From contig JAMLIB010000004.1 of NCBI GenBank assembly GCA_023954415.1, positions 1 through 64,000 of the forward strand: a stretch of DNA of 64,000 nt, given 5' to 3'. Origin of the DNA: Trueperaceae bacterium (GTDB taxonomy: Bacteria; Deinococcota; Deinococci; Deinococcales; Trueperaceae). The notes under the pieces were generated by a model. The model searched no databases. It was not told the origin of the DNA and was given only the letters and a program-made list of their open reading frames with translations. Position numbers and translations under genes: made by a program. Below are positions 1 through 8,653 of the stretch, one piece after another (within the stretch, counting starts at the first letter, position 1; every line of letters starts with the position of its first letter).

Positions 1-102
1 CGGGGGGGGGGGGGCGGGGGGGGGGGGGGGGGGGGGCCGGGGGGGGGGGCGGCGCCGGGCGGGGGGGGGGGGGGGGGGGGCGGGGGGGGCCCCCCCCCCC
101 CT
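1..102. other. Low-complexity G-rich run, probable contig-end artefact
   Basis: The first ~90 bases are almost uninterrupted G with scattered C, followed at about 90-101 by a run of C. No coding or RNA signal is visible. A G run that turns into its complement at a sequence end looks more like a sequencing or assembly artefact than biology. Positions 103-156 are ordinary high-GC sequence with no feature I can name. Confidence 0.7.
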
Positions 103-156
103 CTTCCGCGTTACCGGGGGTGCCGACAGGCGGCCCCGGAAGGTCCGCGCCGGCCC

Positions 157-441
157 TCAGAAGGCGCGCTTGAAGGGCCAGACGTCGTACCTGACCCAGA
201 CGCCCTGCTTCGTGTACGGGTCGTTCTCGACGATGGCGCGCGCCTCGGCTTCGTCGGCCGCCTCTACGACAAGCGCGGAGCCGATCATCGCGCCGGCGGC
301 GTCCAGGATGGCGCCGCCGATGGGCATGCCGCCGGCGTCGAAGCGCTCCTTGGCGCTCACTAGGTGAGATGGGCGTGCGGCCGCGCGGCGCTCCTTGGCG
401 CCGGCGTCTGTGCCGTCGTGAGCCACGATCAGGAAGAGCAT
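157..441 (-). CDS. YCII-family protein
   Basis: A 94-residue YCII-like protein of the dimeric alpha+beta (ferredoxin-like) barrel fold. The N-terminal strand MLFLIVAHDG, the central HLVSAKERFDAGG segment and the family-typical ending with NDPYTKQGVWVRYDVWPF are visible. Members are small, soluble, probably cytoplasmic proteins; a few are chloro-catechol-type enzymes, but most have no assigned reaction. I chose the ATG at 441 because a GGAGGT Shine-Dalgarno lies 5-6 nt upstream and the family homology begins there; the longer reading frame is low-quality upstream sequence. It is divergent from the ABC binding-protein gene at 752 and has no evident operon partner. Confidence 0.85.
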   Translation of the reverse strand: MLFLIVAHDGTDAGAKERRAAARPSHLVSAKERFDAGGMPIGGAILDAAGAMIGSALVVEAADEAEARAIVENDPYTKQGVWVRYDVWPFKRAF

Positions 442-573
442 GCGACCTCCGCTGCCCCGAGCTGCGTGCGCCGCCGCTCGAGCGCGGCGCCGGGTCCTCG
501 AGGCTGGTTCGCGAGGAGGATACCGCGAGCGCGAAGCTCGCGTCCTGGTGAAGGTTCCCCGAAGAGTGTGACC

Positions 574-602
574 TTTACCGCGCCTGTGCACTTTGATACA
601 CT
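574..602 (+). promoter_or_regulatory. Sigma-70-type promoter for the peptide ABC operon
   Basis: TTTACC at 574-579 and TACACT at 597-602 are separated by 17 bp. This predicts a leader of about 140 nt before the GTG at 752. The 442-751 gap otherwise holds only a small GCCGGC hairpin near 625-645 and the unresolved upstream region of the YCII gene. Confidence 0.55.
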
Positions 603-751
603 TCGCCCACTTCGTCCGTCTCTCGCCGGCGTCCCGCCGGCTGCAGGGATTGCAGTGCCGTTGCCCCCGTAAGCGGTGCCCGGTAGCCGGATCGGCCGTG
701 ACGGAACGAAGCGGTGCCCGTGCCAAAACGGGCGCCTGGGAGGAGAAGCCT

Positions 752-2317
752 GTGCTACATCGCCGCCTTCTGCTTATCGCCGCCGCCGTGCTCACCCTCA
801 TCGGGAGCGCATCGGCCGCCGGTACGCTGAACTATCCGATCAAGGCCGACCCGGAGCACCTCGATGCCTGGCGTTCGACCACGACCGCCACGCGCCAGAT
901 CCTGGTCAACGTGCTCGAAGGCCTCACGACGTTCGACGGCAACAGCGGCGACATCATCCCGGCGCTCGCCGAGTCGTGGGACATCTCCGACGACGGTCTG
1001 ACCTACACGTTCCACCTCCGTCACGGAGTCCTCTTCCACGCCGCCCCCGGCGTGACCTACGCCGACCGCGAGATGAAGGCCGACGACGTCCTGTGGTCGC
1101 TCCAGCGCTTCCTCACGGAAGACACGTCGATCTCGGAGCACCCCGAGTACGTGTCGGCCGTGAGCGGCTCCGACGCGGTCCTGGCCGGCGAGACCGACGA
1201 GTGGGCCGGCTTCGAGATCGTGGACGACTACACGGTCGCCCTCACGCTCAGCACCCCCAACCACCGCTTCCTCGCCGACCTCGTCAACGCTTACGTGGTC
1301 CCCAAGGAAGCGCTCGACGCGCTCGGCTCCGACCTCTCCAACAAGCCCGTCGGCACGGGCGCCTTCATGTTCGACCGCTGGACGCGCGACGACCAGCTCG
1401 TCCTCAAGGCCAACCCCGACTACTGGGACGGCCGCCCCAGCCTCGACGGCGTGACGTTCTGGAACGTGCCGGACGACACGACCGGCCTGCTCATGTACCG
1501 CCAGGGCGACCTCGACGTCCTCGTGAGCTTCCCCGACGGCCAGCTCCAGTCGATCAAGAACGAGTTCGCCGCCGACTACCATGAGGGCGCCGGCCTGAAC
1601 GTGGCCTACTGGGGCTTCAAGATGACGGAGCCGCCGTTCGGCGACAACGTCAAGCTGCGGCAAGCCTTCAACTACGCCATCGACCGCGACCTCCTCTGGA
1701 ACGTCCTGATGGAAGGCGCCCGCGTGCCGGGCAACCTCGGCGTCCTCCCGCCCGACATGCCGGCCGCGAACGTCCAGGGCTACGCGTACGACCTCGAGAA
1801 GGCCAAGGAGCTCCTCGCCGAGGCCGGCTACCCGAACGGCGAAGGCCTCGAGCCGATCACCCTCTTCTACTACGGCTCGTCCTCCGACGCCCCCAACATC
1901 GCGGTCCAGGACATGCTCGCCCAGATCGGCGTGCAGATCAACCTGCAGAAGGAAGACAACAGCACGTACTGGTCGCACGTCGGCGAGCCCGACGTCAAGC
2001 TCTTCCTCTCCGGCTGGAGCTCCGACTTCCTCGATCCGAGCGAGGTCTTCGACTTCCTCTTCGCGCACGGTCGCGACGACACGAAGTACGACGTCCCCGA
2101 GGTGAACGCCCTCCTCGACGCCGCCAGGGCCGAGAGCGACCCCGTGGCGCGCGAGGCCATCTACCTGCAGGCGCACGAGCTGATCATGGCCGACGCCCCG
2201 TGGATCGTCTCCGGCTACTCCAAGGTCTCGTACCTGGTGAAGCCGAACATCGAGAACTTCCAGGTCTCCGCGGCCGGCACCTACCGTTCGCCGCTCTGGA
2301 CCATCGAGAAGAAGTAA
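752..2317 (+). CDS. ABC transporter substrate-binding protein, family 5 (DppA/OppA type)
   Basis: A 521-residue extracytoplasmic binding protein of the SBP_bac_5 family (dipeptide, oligopeptide, nickel or related solutes). A Sec signal peptide (VLHRRLLLIAAAVLTLIGSASA) lacks a lipobox cysteine, so the protein looks soluble or anchored some other way. Typical landmarks follow: an early ALAESWDISDDGLTYTFHLR segment, then KADDVLWSLQRF, KPVGTGAF and a late LRQAFNYAIDR block. I placed the start at the GTG at 752, with AGGAG at 741-745 and the signal peptide immediately after, not at the earlier in-frame ATG. It heads an operon with two permeases and a serine hydrolase; no ATPase gene is present, so the importer must borrow one. 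The substrate cannot be read from sequence. Confidence 0.9.
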   Translation: MLHRRLLLIAAAVLTLIGSASAAGTLNYPIKADPEHLDAWRSTTTATRQILVNVLEGLTTFDGNSGDIIPALAESWDISDDGLTYTFHLRHGVLFHAAPGVTYADREMKADDVLWSLQRFLTEDTSISEHPEYVSAVSGSDAVLAGETDEWAGFEIVDDYTVALTLSTPNHRFLADLVNAYVVPKEALDALGSDLSNKPVGTGAFMFDRWTRDDQLVLKANPDYWDGRPSLDGVTFWNVPDDTTGLLMYRQGDLDVLVSFPDGQLQSIKNEFAADYHEGAGLNVAYWGFKMTEPPFGDNVKLRQAFNYAIDRDLLWNVLMEGARVPGNLGVLPPDMPAANVQGYAYDLEKAKELLAEAGYPNGEGLEPITLFYYGSSSDAPNIAVQDMLAQIGVQINLQKEDNSTYWSHVGEPDVKLFLSGWSSDFLDPSEVFDFLFAHGRDDTKYDVPEVNALLDAARAESDPVAREAIYLQAHELIMADAPWIVSGYSKVSYLVKPNIENFQVSAAGTYRSPLWTIEKK

Positions 2318-2324
2318 AGGAGCG

Positions 2325-2412
2325 CGGGTCGCCTCCACCCGTCGAGGTAGAGGCGACCCGGTTGCACCAGGCGGGGCGGCCGGCTAGCGGGAGTTGGGTC
2401 GGCCGCCCCGCC
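2325..2412 (+). promoter_or_regulatory. Two tandem perfect hairpins between binding-protein and permease genes
   Basis: Stem 1 pairs CGGGTCGCCTC (2325-2335) with its complement at 2350-2360, 11 bp with a 14-nt loop. Stem 2 pairs GGCGGGGCGGCCG (2370-2382) with 2400-2412, 13 bp with a 17-nt loop. Neither has a U-tract. Structures in this position commonly protect the binding-protein mRNA or reduce read-through into the permease genes; that role is inferred here. Confidence 0.6.
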
Positions 2413-2474
2413 TCGGTCCAAGGACACGGGGCGCGCCGCGCGCCGGTCCGTGAGGCCCGAGAGGACGCGCTCGC

Positions 2475-3419
2475 ATGTTCCAGTACGTTCTTCGCCGTGG
2501 CCTGTGGGCGATCCCCACGCTCCTCGGCGTCTTCACGATCATCTTCCTGCTGACGTACCTCATGCCCGGCGACCCTGTCAGGGCCGTGATGGGCGAGCAG
2601 TACAAGCGTGCCGACCCGGCGACCATCGAGCGGGTGCGCGACTCGCTCGGGCTCAACGACCCCTGGATCGTTCAGTACGGCCGCTTCCTCGTCAAGACGG
2701 CGAGCGGCGACCTCGGCAAGAGCTTCGTGCTCGACGAGCAGGTGACGGGCATCATCGGTTACCGCTTCCCCCGAACCCTGCAGCTCATGTCGGCCGCCCT
2801 CGTCGTCGCGATCCTCATCGGCATCCCTTCCGGTATCCTGGCCGCGCGCTACCAGTACACGTGGATCGATCACACCCTCATGCTGATCGCGCTGCTCGGC
2901 GTGGCCATGCCCGTGTTCTGGCAGGCGGTCCTCGCCAAGATCTTCCTGACGCAGGACACCTACGGCATCGCGCTCTTCCCGGTCGCCGGCTACGGCGGCG
3001 GGAGCCCGCTCTACCTCGTCCTGCCCGCCCTCGTGCTCGGCACGCAGCTCTCCGCGACGATCGCGCGCGTCATGCGCTCCTCGCTCCTCGAGGAGCGGCG
3101 CAAGGACTACTCGCGCACGGCCCGCTCGAAGGGCTTGGGTGAGCCGGGCGTCATCTTCAGGCACGAGTTGCGCAACGCCATGATCCCCGTCGTGACCATC
3201 ATCGGTCTCGACGTCGGCTATCTTCTCGGCGGTTCCGTCGTGACGGAGACCGTCTTCAACTGGCCGGGCCTCGGCCGCGCCGTCGTCACGGCGATCTCGC
3301 GCCGCGACGCCCCCGTCATCATCGGCACCCTCGTGTTCGGGGCGCTGCTCTTCGTGGCGGTCAACATCGTCGTCGATATCTTCTACGCGGTCATCAACCC
3401 GCAGATCCGGTACGCATGA
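2475..3419 (+). CDS. ABC transporter permease, DppB/OppB type
   Basis: A 314-residue inner-membrane permease. The family hallmark N-terminus is present (first membrane helix, then LMPGDPVRAVMGEQ), followed by about six hydrophobic segments. The cytoplasmic EAA-type loop that docks the ATPase lies near residues 200-240 (SRTARSKGLGEPGVIFRHELRN in two parts: SRTARSKGLG and IFRHELRNAMIPV). Its stop overlaps the next permease start as ATGA (3416-3419), so translation is coupled. It pairs with the DppC-type permease downstream as a heterodimeric channel for the solute captured by the binding protein at 752. Confidence 0.92.
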   Translation: MFQYVLRRGLWAIPTLLGVFTIIFLLTYLMPGDPVRAVMGEQYKRADPATIERVRDSLGLNDPWIVQYGRFLVKTASGDLGKSFVLDEQVTGIIGYRFPRTLQLMSAALVVAILIGIPSGILAARYQYTWIDHTLMLIALLGVAMPVFWQAVLAKIFLTQDTYGIALFPVAGYGGGSPLYLVLPALVLGTQLSATIARVMRSSLLEERRKDYSRTARSKGLGEPGVIFRHELRNAMIPVVTIIGLDVGYLLGGSVVTETVFNWPGLGRAVVTAISRRDAPVIIGTLVFGALLFVAVNIVVDIFYAVINPQIRYA

Positions 3420-4294
3420 GCGCCTCCAACACCGCCGCGACGAGCGCCGGGCGCGCCTCGCGCTTCCGCCGCCTGCGCGCCTTCTCCAGGCACCGTCTGG
3501 GCCTGATCGGGCTCGTGATCATCCTCGTGTTCACCCTCGTCGCCGTCTTCGCCCCGCAGATCGCCCCATACGACCCGACGACGCAGCGCATCGCCACCGC
3601 CAGGCTCGTGCCGCCGAGCGGCCAGTTCTGGTTCGGCACGGACGAGCTCGGCCGCGACCTCTTCTCCCGCATCGTCTACGGCGCCCGCATCAGCATGAGC
3701 ATCGGGATAATCGCCGAGGGGATCGCGCTCCTCGTCGGCATCACGTTGGGCGCGGCCGCCGGCTTCTTCGGCGGGTGGGTCGACAACCTCATCATGCGGA
3801 TAACCGACGTGTTCTTCGCGATACCCGGCCTGCTCTTCCTCATCGTGGTCGTCGCGATCTTCGGCTCGAGCGCCACCACGATCTTCCTGGCGCTCGGGCT
3901 CATAAGTTGGCCGGGGGAGGCGCGCGTCATGCGCTCCGAGGTGCTGCGGGTGAGGGAGCGGGAGTACGTGGTGGCCGCCAAGGCGCTCGGCCTGCGCGAC
4001 GTCGGCGTCATCTTGCGCCACGTCATGCCGAACGCCCTCGCCTCGATGATCGTCATCGGCTCGCTCGGCATCGCGGGCGCCATCCTCTCGGAGGCGACGC
4101 TCTCGTTCCTCGGCCTCGGTATCCAGGAGCCGCTCGCGAGCTGGGGAACGATGATCAACCGCGGCCAGCAGTACATCTTCAACGCCTGGTGGTACTCGGT
4201 GTTCCCGGGCGCCGTGATCATGCTCGTGGTGCTAGGTTTCAACTTCCTCGGCGACGCCGTCCGCGACGCCTTGGCCGTCGAGGAGGGACGCTGA
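3416..4294 (+). CDS. ABC transporter permease, DppC/OppC type
   Basis: A 292-residue permease partner. The N-terminus has the OppC-type cytoplasmic arm and first helix (RHRLGLIGLVIILVF), followed by the family motif FGTDELGRDLFSRIVYGAR. Five further helices and the EAA loop (AAKALGLRDVGVILRHVMPN) near residues 185-205 complete the standard length. It overlaps the upstream permease by 4 nt and ends 1 nt before the start of the serine hydrolase gene, so all four genes probably share one message. Confidence 0.92.
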   Translation: MSASNTAATSAGRASRFRRLRAFSRHRLGLIGLVIILVFTLVAVFAPQIAPYDPTTQRIATARLVPPSGQFWFGTDELGRDLFSRIVYGARISMSIGIIAEGIALLVGITLGAAAGFFGGWVDNLIMRITDVFFAIPGLLFLIVVVAIFGSSATTIFLALGLISWPGEARVMRSEVLRVREREYVVAAKALGLRDVGVILRHVMPNALASMIVIGSLGIAGAILSEATLSFLGLGIQEPLASWGTMINRGQQYIFNAWWYSVFPGAVIMLVVLGFNFLGDAVRDALAVEEGR

Positions 4295-4295
4295 C

Positions 4296-5723
4296 ATGGG
4301 ACAGGTGACCGAACCGGCGGCCGGCTGGCTGGAACGCTTCCACGCCTTCGCCGAGGAGTTCATGGCCCGGCACAAGGTGCCCGGGGCGGCCGTCACCATC
4401 GTGCGCGGCGGCGAGACCGCCTACGGCCGGGCCTTCGGCCACCGCGACCGCGAAGCCGCCGCCGCGGCCGACATGGACACGCTCTTCGGCCTGGCGTCCG
4501 TCACGAAGGCGTTCACGGCGCTCACGCTCCTCGCCCTCGAGGCGCGGGGCGTGCTGAGCCTGGAGGACCCCGTCACGCGCTACCTGCCGGGGTTCGCCTA
4601 CCCGGGGCTCACGCCGGAGGCGCCGGTGCGCATCTGGCACCTCGCGAGCCATACGAGCGGGCTCCCGCCCGTGCGCGGCCTCGACTACGCCATCTACCCG
4701 AGCCAGGTCGGCGACCCGTCCGAGGCCTTCAACGCGCGCGATTACACGGGTGCCCCGCGGGTTGACGACTACCCCGCCCTCGTCGCCTACCTGGCGTCCG
4801 AGACGCGGCCGGCCCTGGCCGCCCCGGGGAGCGTGGTGAGCTACTCGAACGACGGCTACGGGCTCCTCGGCGCCGTAATCGAGGCCGCCACCGGCGACGC
4901 GTACCCGGCGGTCGTGAGCCGGGAGGTGCTCGCCCCGCTGGGTCTGAGCGCGCGGTTCGACACCGCCGGCGCGCGGGCGACGGGCAGGCTCACGGAGCTG
5001 TACACGAGCACGCCAGGCGGGGAAGTCATCCACTCGCCCCAGTGGGAGGAGGCGCCCGCCTACCTCGCCACGGGCTTCCTGAAGGCGAGCGCCAGGGACT
5101 TGGGCACCTACTTGCGCTACCTGCTCAGGCCGGAGCCCGGCCGCCTCGCCGTCGCCCCGGAGGCGCTCGGCGAGCTGTGGCGCTCGCGCGCGTGGGCCGA
5201 GCACCTAACGGGCTACGGTCTCGGCTGGATGTTGCGCGAGCGCTTCAACGGCCTGACCCTGAGGCGCCACGGCGGGTCGCTCAAGGGCATCTCGTCGCAC
5301 GTCGGCACGGTGCCGGAGCTGGACCTCGGCGTGGCGGTGCTGGCCAACCTCGACGAGGTGCCGGTGAAGCGCCTGTGGTACGCGGCCGTGAACGCCTACC
5401 TGGGCCTGCCGCTCGGCGCGCCCCCGTTCGCGCACGGCACCCCGCCGACCGACGACGAGGCGGCGCTCATGGCCGGCGTCTTCGAGTCGGGCGAGCCGTG
5501 GGGGCGGCTCGAGCTGGTGCGCGACGGCTCCGGCCTGCGCGCGCTCTCCGGCGAGAACGCCACGGACATCGGGGTCATCGAGCTGTTGCGGGACGGCGAG
5601 TTCGTCGTAGTGGACGAGACCGGGCCGTGGGACAGCGGCCGGTTCGTACGGGACGGGTCGGCCGGTCGGCCGGCGGCCGTGCAGTTCGGCATGCGCTGGT
5701 ACGACCGCGCGCCGGGCGCCTGA
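4296..5723 (+). CDS. Serine hydrolase of the class C beta-lactamase / DD-peptidase family
   Basis: A 475-residue protein with the penicillin-binding fold. The nucleophile motif is S68-V-T-K71, the second motif Y183-S-N185, and a histidine-glycine segment (RRHGGSLKG) stands where class C enzymes have the KTG box. A C-terminal domain of about 90 residues follows position 385. No signal peptide is seen, so a cytoplasmic esterase, D-aminopeptidase or peptidase is more likely than a secreted beta-lactamase. Being one nucleotide downstream of the DppC-like permease suggests it processes what the importer brings in, perhaps D-amino-acid or modified peptides; this is inference from position only. Confidence 0.85.
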   Translation: MGQVTEPAAGWLERFHAFAEEFMARHKVPGAAVTIVRGGETAYGRAFGHRDREAAAAADMDTLFGLASVTKAFTALTLLALEARGVLSLEDPVTRYLPGFAYPGLTPEAPVRIWHLASHTSGLPPVRGLDYAIYPSQVGDPSEAFNARDYTGAPRVDDYPALVAYLASETRPALAAPGSVVSYSNDGYGLLGAVIEAATGDAYPAVVSREVLAPLGLSARFDTAGARATGRLTELYTSTPGGEVIHSPQWEEAPAYLATGFLKASARDLGTYLRYLLRPEPGRLAVAPEALGELWRSRAWAEHLTGYGLGWMLRERFNGLTLRRHGGSLKGISSHVGTVPELDLGVAVLANLDEVPVKRLWYAAVNAYLGLPLGAPPFAHGTPPTDDEAALMAGVFESGEPWGRLELVRDGSGLRALSGENATDIGVIELLRDGEFVVVDETGPWDSGRFVRDGSAGRPAAVQFGMRWYDRAPGA

Positions 5724-5787
5724 ACGCCGGTAGCGTGGCCGGGCGAGGCTCGCGGCGGGAAAGTTGATATAAGTACACTCACATCTC

Positions 5788-5817
5788 TTGACACGACATC
5801 GCCATGCTGGATATACT
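5788..5817 (+). promoter_or_regulatory. Strong sigma-70-type promoter for dnaK
   Basis: A perfect TTGACA at 5788-5793 and TATACT at 5812-5817 are separated by 18 bp. This predicts a ~100-nt leader before dnaK. I looked for CIRCE and HspR (HAIR) operators around it and found no convincing match. Confidence 0.75.
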
Positions 5818-5925
5818 CCCCGTCAGTGACGGGTTCACGCCTGTCCGCGCACTCGAGCTTGCATGCTCGGGGCGAGGGCATGAGCCGGTCGAGACGATTC
5901 CCAGCCAAGTGAGGAGCTCTACAAC

Positions 5926-7815
5926 ATGGCAAAAGCCGTAGGCATAGACCTCGGAACGACCAACAGCGTCATCGCGGTCATGGAAGGCAGCGAGCCCGTG
6001 GTGCTCGTGAACGCGGAAGGCAGCCGCACCACGCCGTCCGTCGTGGCTTTCAAGGGCGAGCAGCGCCTCGTCGGCCAAGTGGCCAAGCGCCAGGCCGTGC
6101 TCAACCCCAAGGGCACGCTCTTCGAGATCAAGCGTTACATCGGTCGCACGTGGGACGAGGTCAAGAACGAGGCCGAACGCGCCCCGTACGAGGTCGTGCG
6201 TGGCGACGACGGCGGTGTGCGCTTCGTCGTCGAGGGCAAGCAGTACACGCCGGAGGAGATCTCGGCGATGATCCTGCGCAAGCTCGTCGCCGACGCGAGC
6301 GAACGCCTCGGGTCGCCCATCACCAAGGCCGTGATCACCGTGCCGGCGTACTTCAACAACTCCCAGCGCGAGGCCACCCAGAACGCCGGCCGGATCGCCG
6401 GGCTCGAGGTGCTGCGCATCGTCAACGAGCCCACGGCGGCGGCCCTCGCGTACGGCCTCGAGAAGAAGGGCAACGAGACGGTCCTCGTCTTCGACCTGGG
6501 CGGCGGCACGTTCGACGTCTCCGTCCTCGAGGTCGGCGACGGCGTGTTCGAGGTCCGCTCGACCAGCGGCGACACGCACCTGGGCGGCTCCGACATGGAC
6601 TACGCCATCGTCCAGTGGCTGGCCGACGACTTCCAGAAGGAGTACAACGTCGACCTGCGCAAGGACAAGCAGGCCCTGCAGCGGCTCATCGAGGCGGCCG
6701 AGAAGGCCAAGATCGAGCTCTCCGGGCTGCCCGAGACGACCATCTCCCTACCCTTCATCGCCATGGACCCCGCCTCCAACGCGCCTCTCTACCTGGAGGC
6801 CAAGCTGACCCGCTCCCGCTTCGAGGAGCTCATCGCCCCGCTGCTCAAGCGCGTGCGCGGGCCGCTCGAGCAGGCGCTGGCCGACGCGAAGCTGAAGGCG
6901 TCAGACATCGACGAGGTCATCCTCGTGGGCGGTTCCACGCGCGTCCCGGCCGTCAAGAAGATCGTCAAGGACATCCTCGGCAAGGAGCCGAACCAGTCCG
7001 TCAACCCCGACGAGGTCGTGGCCCTCGGCGCCGCCGTGCAGGCGGGCGTGCTCACCGGCACCGTCGACGACATCGTGCTCCTCGACGTCACCCCCCTGAG
7101 CCTCGGCATCGAGACGAAGGGCGGCGTGTTCACCAAGCTGATCGACCGCAACACGACGGTCCCCGTGCGCAAGTCCGAGACCTTCTCGACCGCCGACCAT
7201 AACCAGACGACCGCGCCCATCCACGTGCTGCAGGGTGAGCGGTCCATGGCGAGCGCCAACAAGTCGCTCGGCCGCTTCAACCTCGAGGGCATCCCGCCCA
7301 TGCCGGCCGGCATGCCGCAGATCGAGGTAACTTACGACCTCGACGCCAACGGCATCCTGCACGTCACGGCCAAGGAGAAGTCCACCGGCAAGGAAGCCAG
7401 CATCACCATCCAGAACACCACGACCCTGAGCGAGGACGAGGTGGAGCGGATGGTCAAGGACGCCGCCGCCAACGCCGAGGCCGACCTCAAGGCGAAGGAG
7501 CTGGCCGAGGCCAAGAACCAACTCGACGGCCTCAGGCTGACGGCGAGCAAGACGCTCGAGGAGGCCACCAGCGCCACGCCGGAGCAGAAGAAGCCCGTCG
7601 AGGACCTCATCGCCGAGGCGCAGCAGGCGCTCGGCTCCGAGCTCACCACCAAGGAGCGCCTGGAGAGCATCGGCCGCGACCTCGGCGACAAGCTGCAAGC
7701 CTTCGCCCAGGCAGCCCAGGGCGGCGCGTCCCAGCCGGACGCGGGTCCGTCGGGAGACGACCAGGGGCCTGCCGGCGACGACGTCATCGACGCGGAGTTC
7801 AAGCCCGCCGGTTGA
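5926..7815 (+). CDS. dnaK: Molecular chaperone DnaK (Hsp70)
   Basis: A full-length 629-residue Hsp70. The actin-like ATPase domain begins with the phosphate loop [10 protein letters not shown] (residues 6-15) and contains [19 protein letters not shown] and [11 protein letters not shown]. The interdomain linker [11 protein letters not shown] leads into the substrate-binding beta domain, then a helical lid and an acidic tail ending DDVIDAEF. The sequence closely follows the Thermus/Deinococcus type, including the FEIKRYIGR block. A GAGGAG ribosome site at 5911-5916 fixes the ATG. It binds hydrophobic stretches of unfolded proteins in an ATP cycle driven by the DnaJ and GrpE proteins encoded just downstream. 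Confidence 0.98.
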   Translation: MAKAVGIDLGTTNSVIAVMEGSEPVVLVNAEGSRTTPSVVAFKGEQRLVGQVAKRQAVLNPKGTLFEIKRYIGRTWDEVKNEAERAPYEVVRGDDGGVRFVVEGKQYTPEEISAMILRKLVADASERLGSPITKAVITVPAYFNNSQREATQNAGRIAGLEVLRIVNEPTAAALAYGLEKKGNETVLVFDLGGGTFDVSVLEVGDGVFEVRSTSGDTHLGGSDMDYAIVQWLADDFQKEYNVDLRKDKQALQRLIEAAEKAKIELSGLPETTISLPFIAMDPASNAPLYLEAKLTRSRFEELIAPLLKRVRGPLEQALADAKLKASDIDEVILVGGSTRVPAVKKIVKDILGKEPNQSVNPDEVVALGAAVQAGVLTGTVDDIVLLDVTPLSLGIETKGGVFTKLIDRNTTVPVRKSETFSTADHNQTTAPIHVLQGERSMASANKSLGRFNLEGIPPMPAGMPQIEVTYDLDANGILHVTAKEKSTGKEASITIQNTTTLSEDEVERMVKDAAANAEADLKAKELAEAKNQLDGLRLTASKTLEEATSATPEQKKPVEDLIAEAQQALGSELTTKERLESIGRDLGDKLQAFAQAAQGGASQPDAGPSGDDQGPAGDDVIDAEFKPAG

Positions 7816-7841
7816 GGCGCGAGGCGCATGCCGCCGGTCGA

Positions 7842-7877
7842 GCGAGGCCTGGTCATCTGCACGCGGCCAGGCCTCGC
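7842..7877 (+). terminator. Intercistronic hairpin after dnaK
   Basis: GCGAGGCCTGG at 7842-7852 pairs perfectly with 7867-7877 around a 14-nt loop. There is no U-tract, so it is probably a partial terminator or a processing/stability element that leaves dnaK more abundant than grpE-dnaJ. Confidence 0.55.
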
Positions 7878-7945
7878 CGTTAACGTCATGAGCGGCCGGC
7901 GACGCGTTCCCCCGAAGGACGAGGTTCGACGAGAGGAGCAGTGAC

Positions 7946-7969
7946 ATGAGGAACGGCGATCCAGCATGA
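7946..7969 (+). CDS. Seven-codon upstream ORF coupled to grpE
   Basis: ATG at 7946 opens a micro-ORF encoding MRNGDPA. An AGGAG site at 7934-7938 sits 7 nt upstream, far better placed than anything before the grpE ATG. Its TGA (7967-7969) overlaps the grpE start in an ATGA arrangement. It probably recruits ribosomes for grpE by termination-reinitiation; the peptide itself shows no recognisable feature. Whether it is translated cannot be decided from sequence. Confidence 0.45.
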   Translation: MRNGDPA

Positions 7970-8571
7970 GAACCGATCAGGACGAACGCACGAGCACGGC
8001 CGGTTGGGAGCAAGCGTCCTCGGACCGGGAAAGCCAAGAGACCACGCAGGCGGATGCCCAGGACACGGAGGCCGACATACTACGCACCGAGCTGAGACGC
8101 GTCCGCGAGAAGACCGCGGCACTGGAGCAGGAGCTCGTGGAGGCCAAGGACCGTGCGCTCAGGTACCGGGCCGAGATGGAGACGATGCGCCGTCGCCAGC
8201 AAGGCGAGCTCCAGCAGGCCCGCGATCAGGGCAAGGACGAGACCATCATGCCGGTGCTGGCGGTGTATGACGACCTGGAACGCGCCCTCGCCGCCGCGGC
8301 CTCGACCGAGGACGAGGGCGGCATCGTCGCGGGCGTGAAGCTCGTCAAGGAGAACCTCGAGCGGCAACTCGCCCACTTGGGCATCAGGCGCACGGGGACC
8401 GTCGGCGAGGAGTTCGACCCGCAGGTGCACGAGGCGTTGAGCACCGTTCCGTCCGGCCCGGGCCGGACGCCGGGTACCATCTTCCAGGTGTTCGAGCCGG
8501 GCTTCCTCCAGGGCGACCGGTTGATACGCGTTGCCCGCGTCGTCGTGGTGGCCGACAGCGACGCGAACTGA
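7966..8571 (+). CDS. grpE: Nucleotide exchange factor GrpE
   Basis: A 201-residue GrpE, the ADP-release factor for DnaK. A disordered, charged N-terminus (~1-40) is followed by the long coiled-coil (about 42-95, ELRRVREKTAALEQELVEAK). The beta-domain that contacts the DnaK ATPase lobe comes next, including the FDPQVHEAL motif and the final GFLQGDRLIRVARVVV segment. The ATG at 7966 has only a weak site of its own and overlaps the stop of the micro-ORF beginning at 7946, so its translation looks coupled. It lies between dnaK and dnaJ as expected for this phylum. Confidence 0.96.
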   Translation: MRTDQDERTSTAGWEQASSDRESQETTQADAQDTEADILRTELRRVREKTAALEQELVEAKDRALRYRAEMETMRRRQQGELQQARDQGKDETIMPVLAVYDDLERALAAAASTEDEGGIVAGVKLVKENLERQLAHLGIRRTGTVGEEFDPQVHEALSTVPSGPGRTPGTIFQVFEPGFLQGDRLIRVARVVVVADSDAN

Positions 8572-8653
8572 GAACTGAAGCGAGCGGCGGCGTGACGGGG
8601 GCTGGAAGAGCACCGCGGGCGACCGCTCGAGCCCCCGGCGCCTAGGAGACGAC

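Noticed and set aside
5767-5925. CIRCE (HrcA) or HspR operator upstream of dnaK
   Set aside because: Only isolated CACTC-like fragments were seen; no paired arms with the required spacing.
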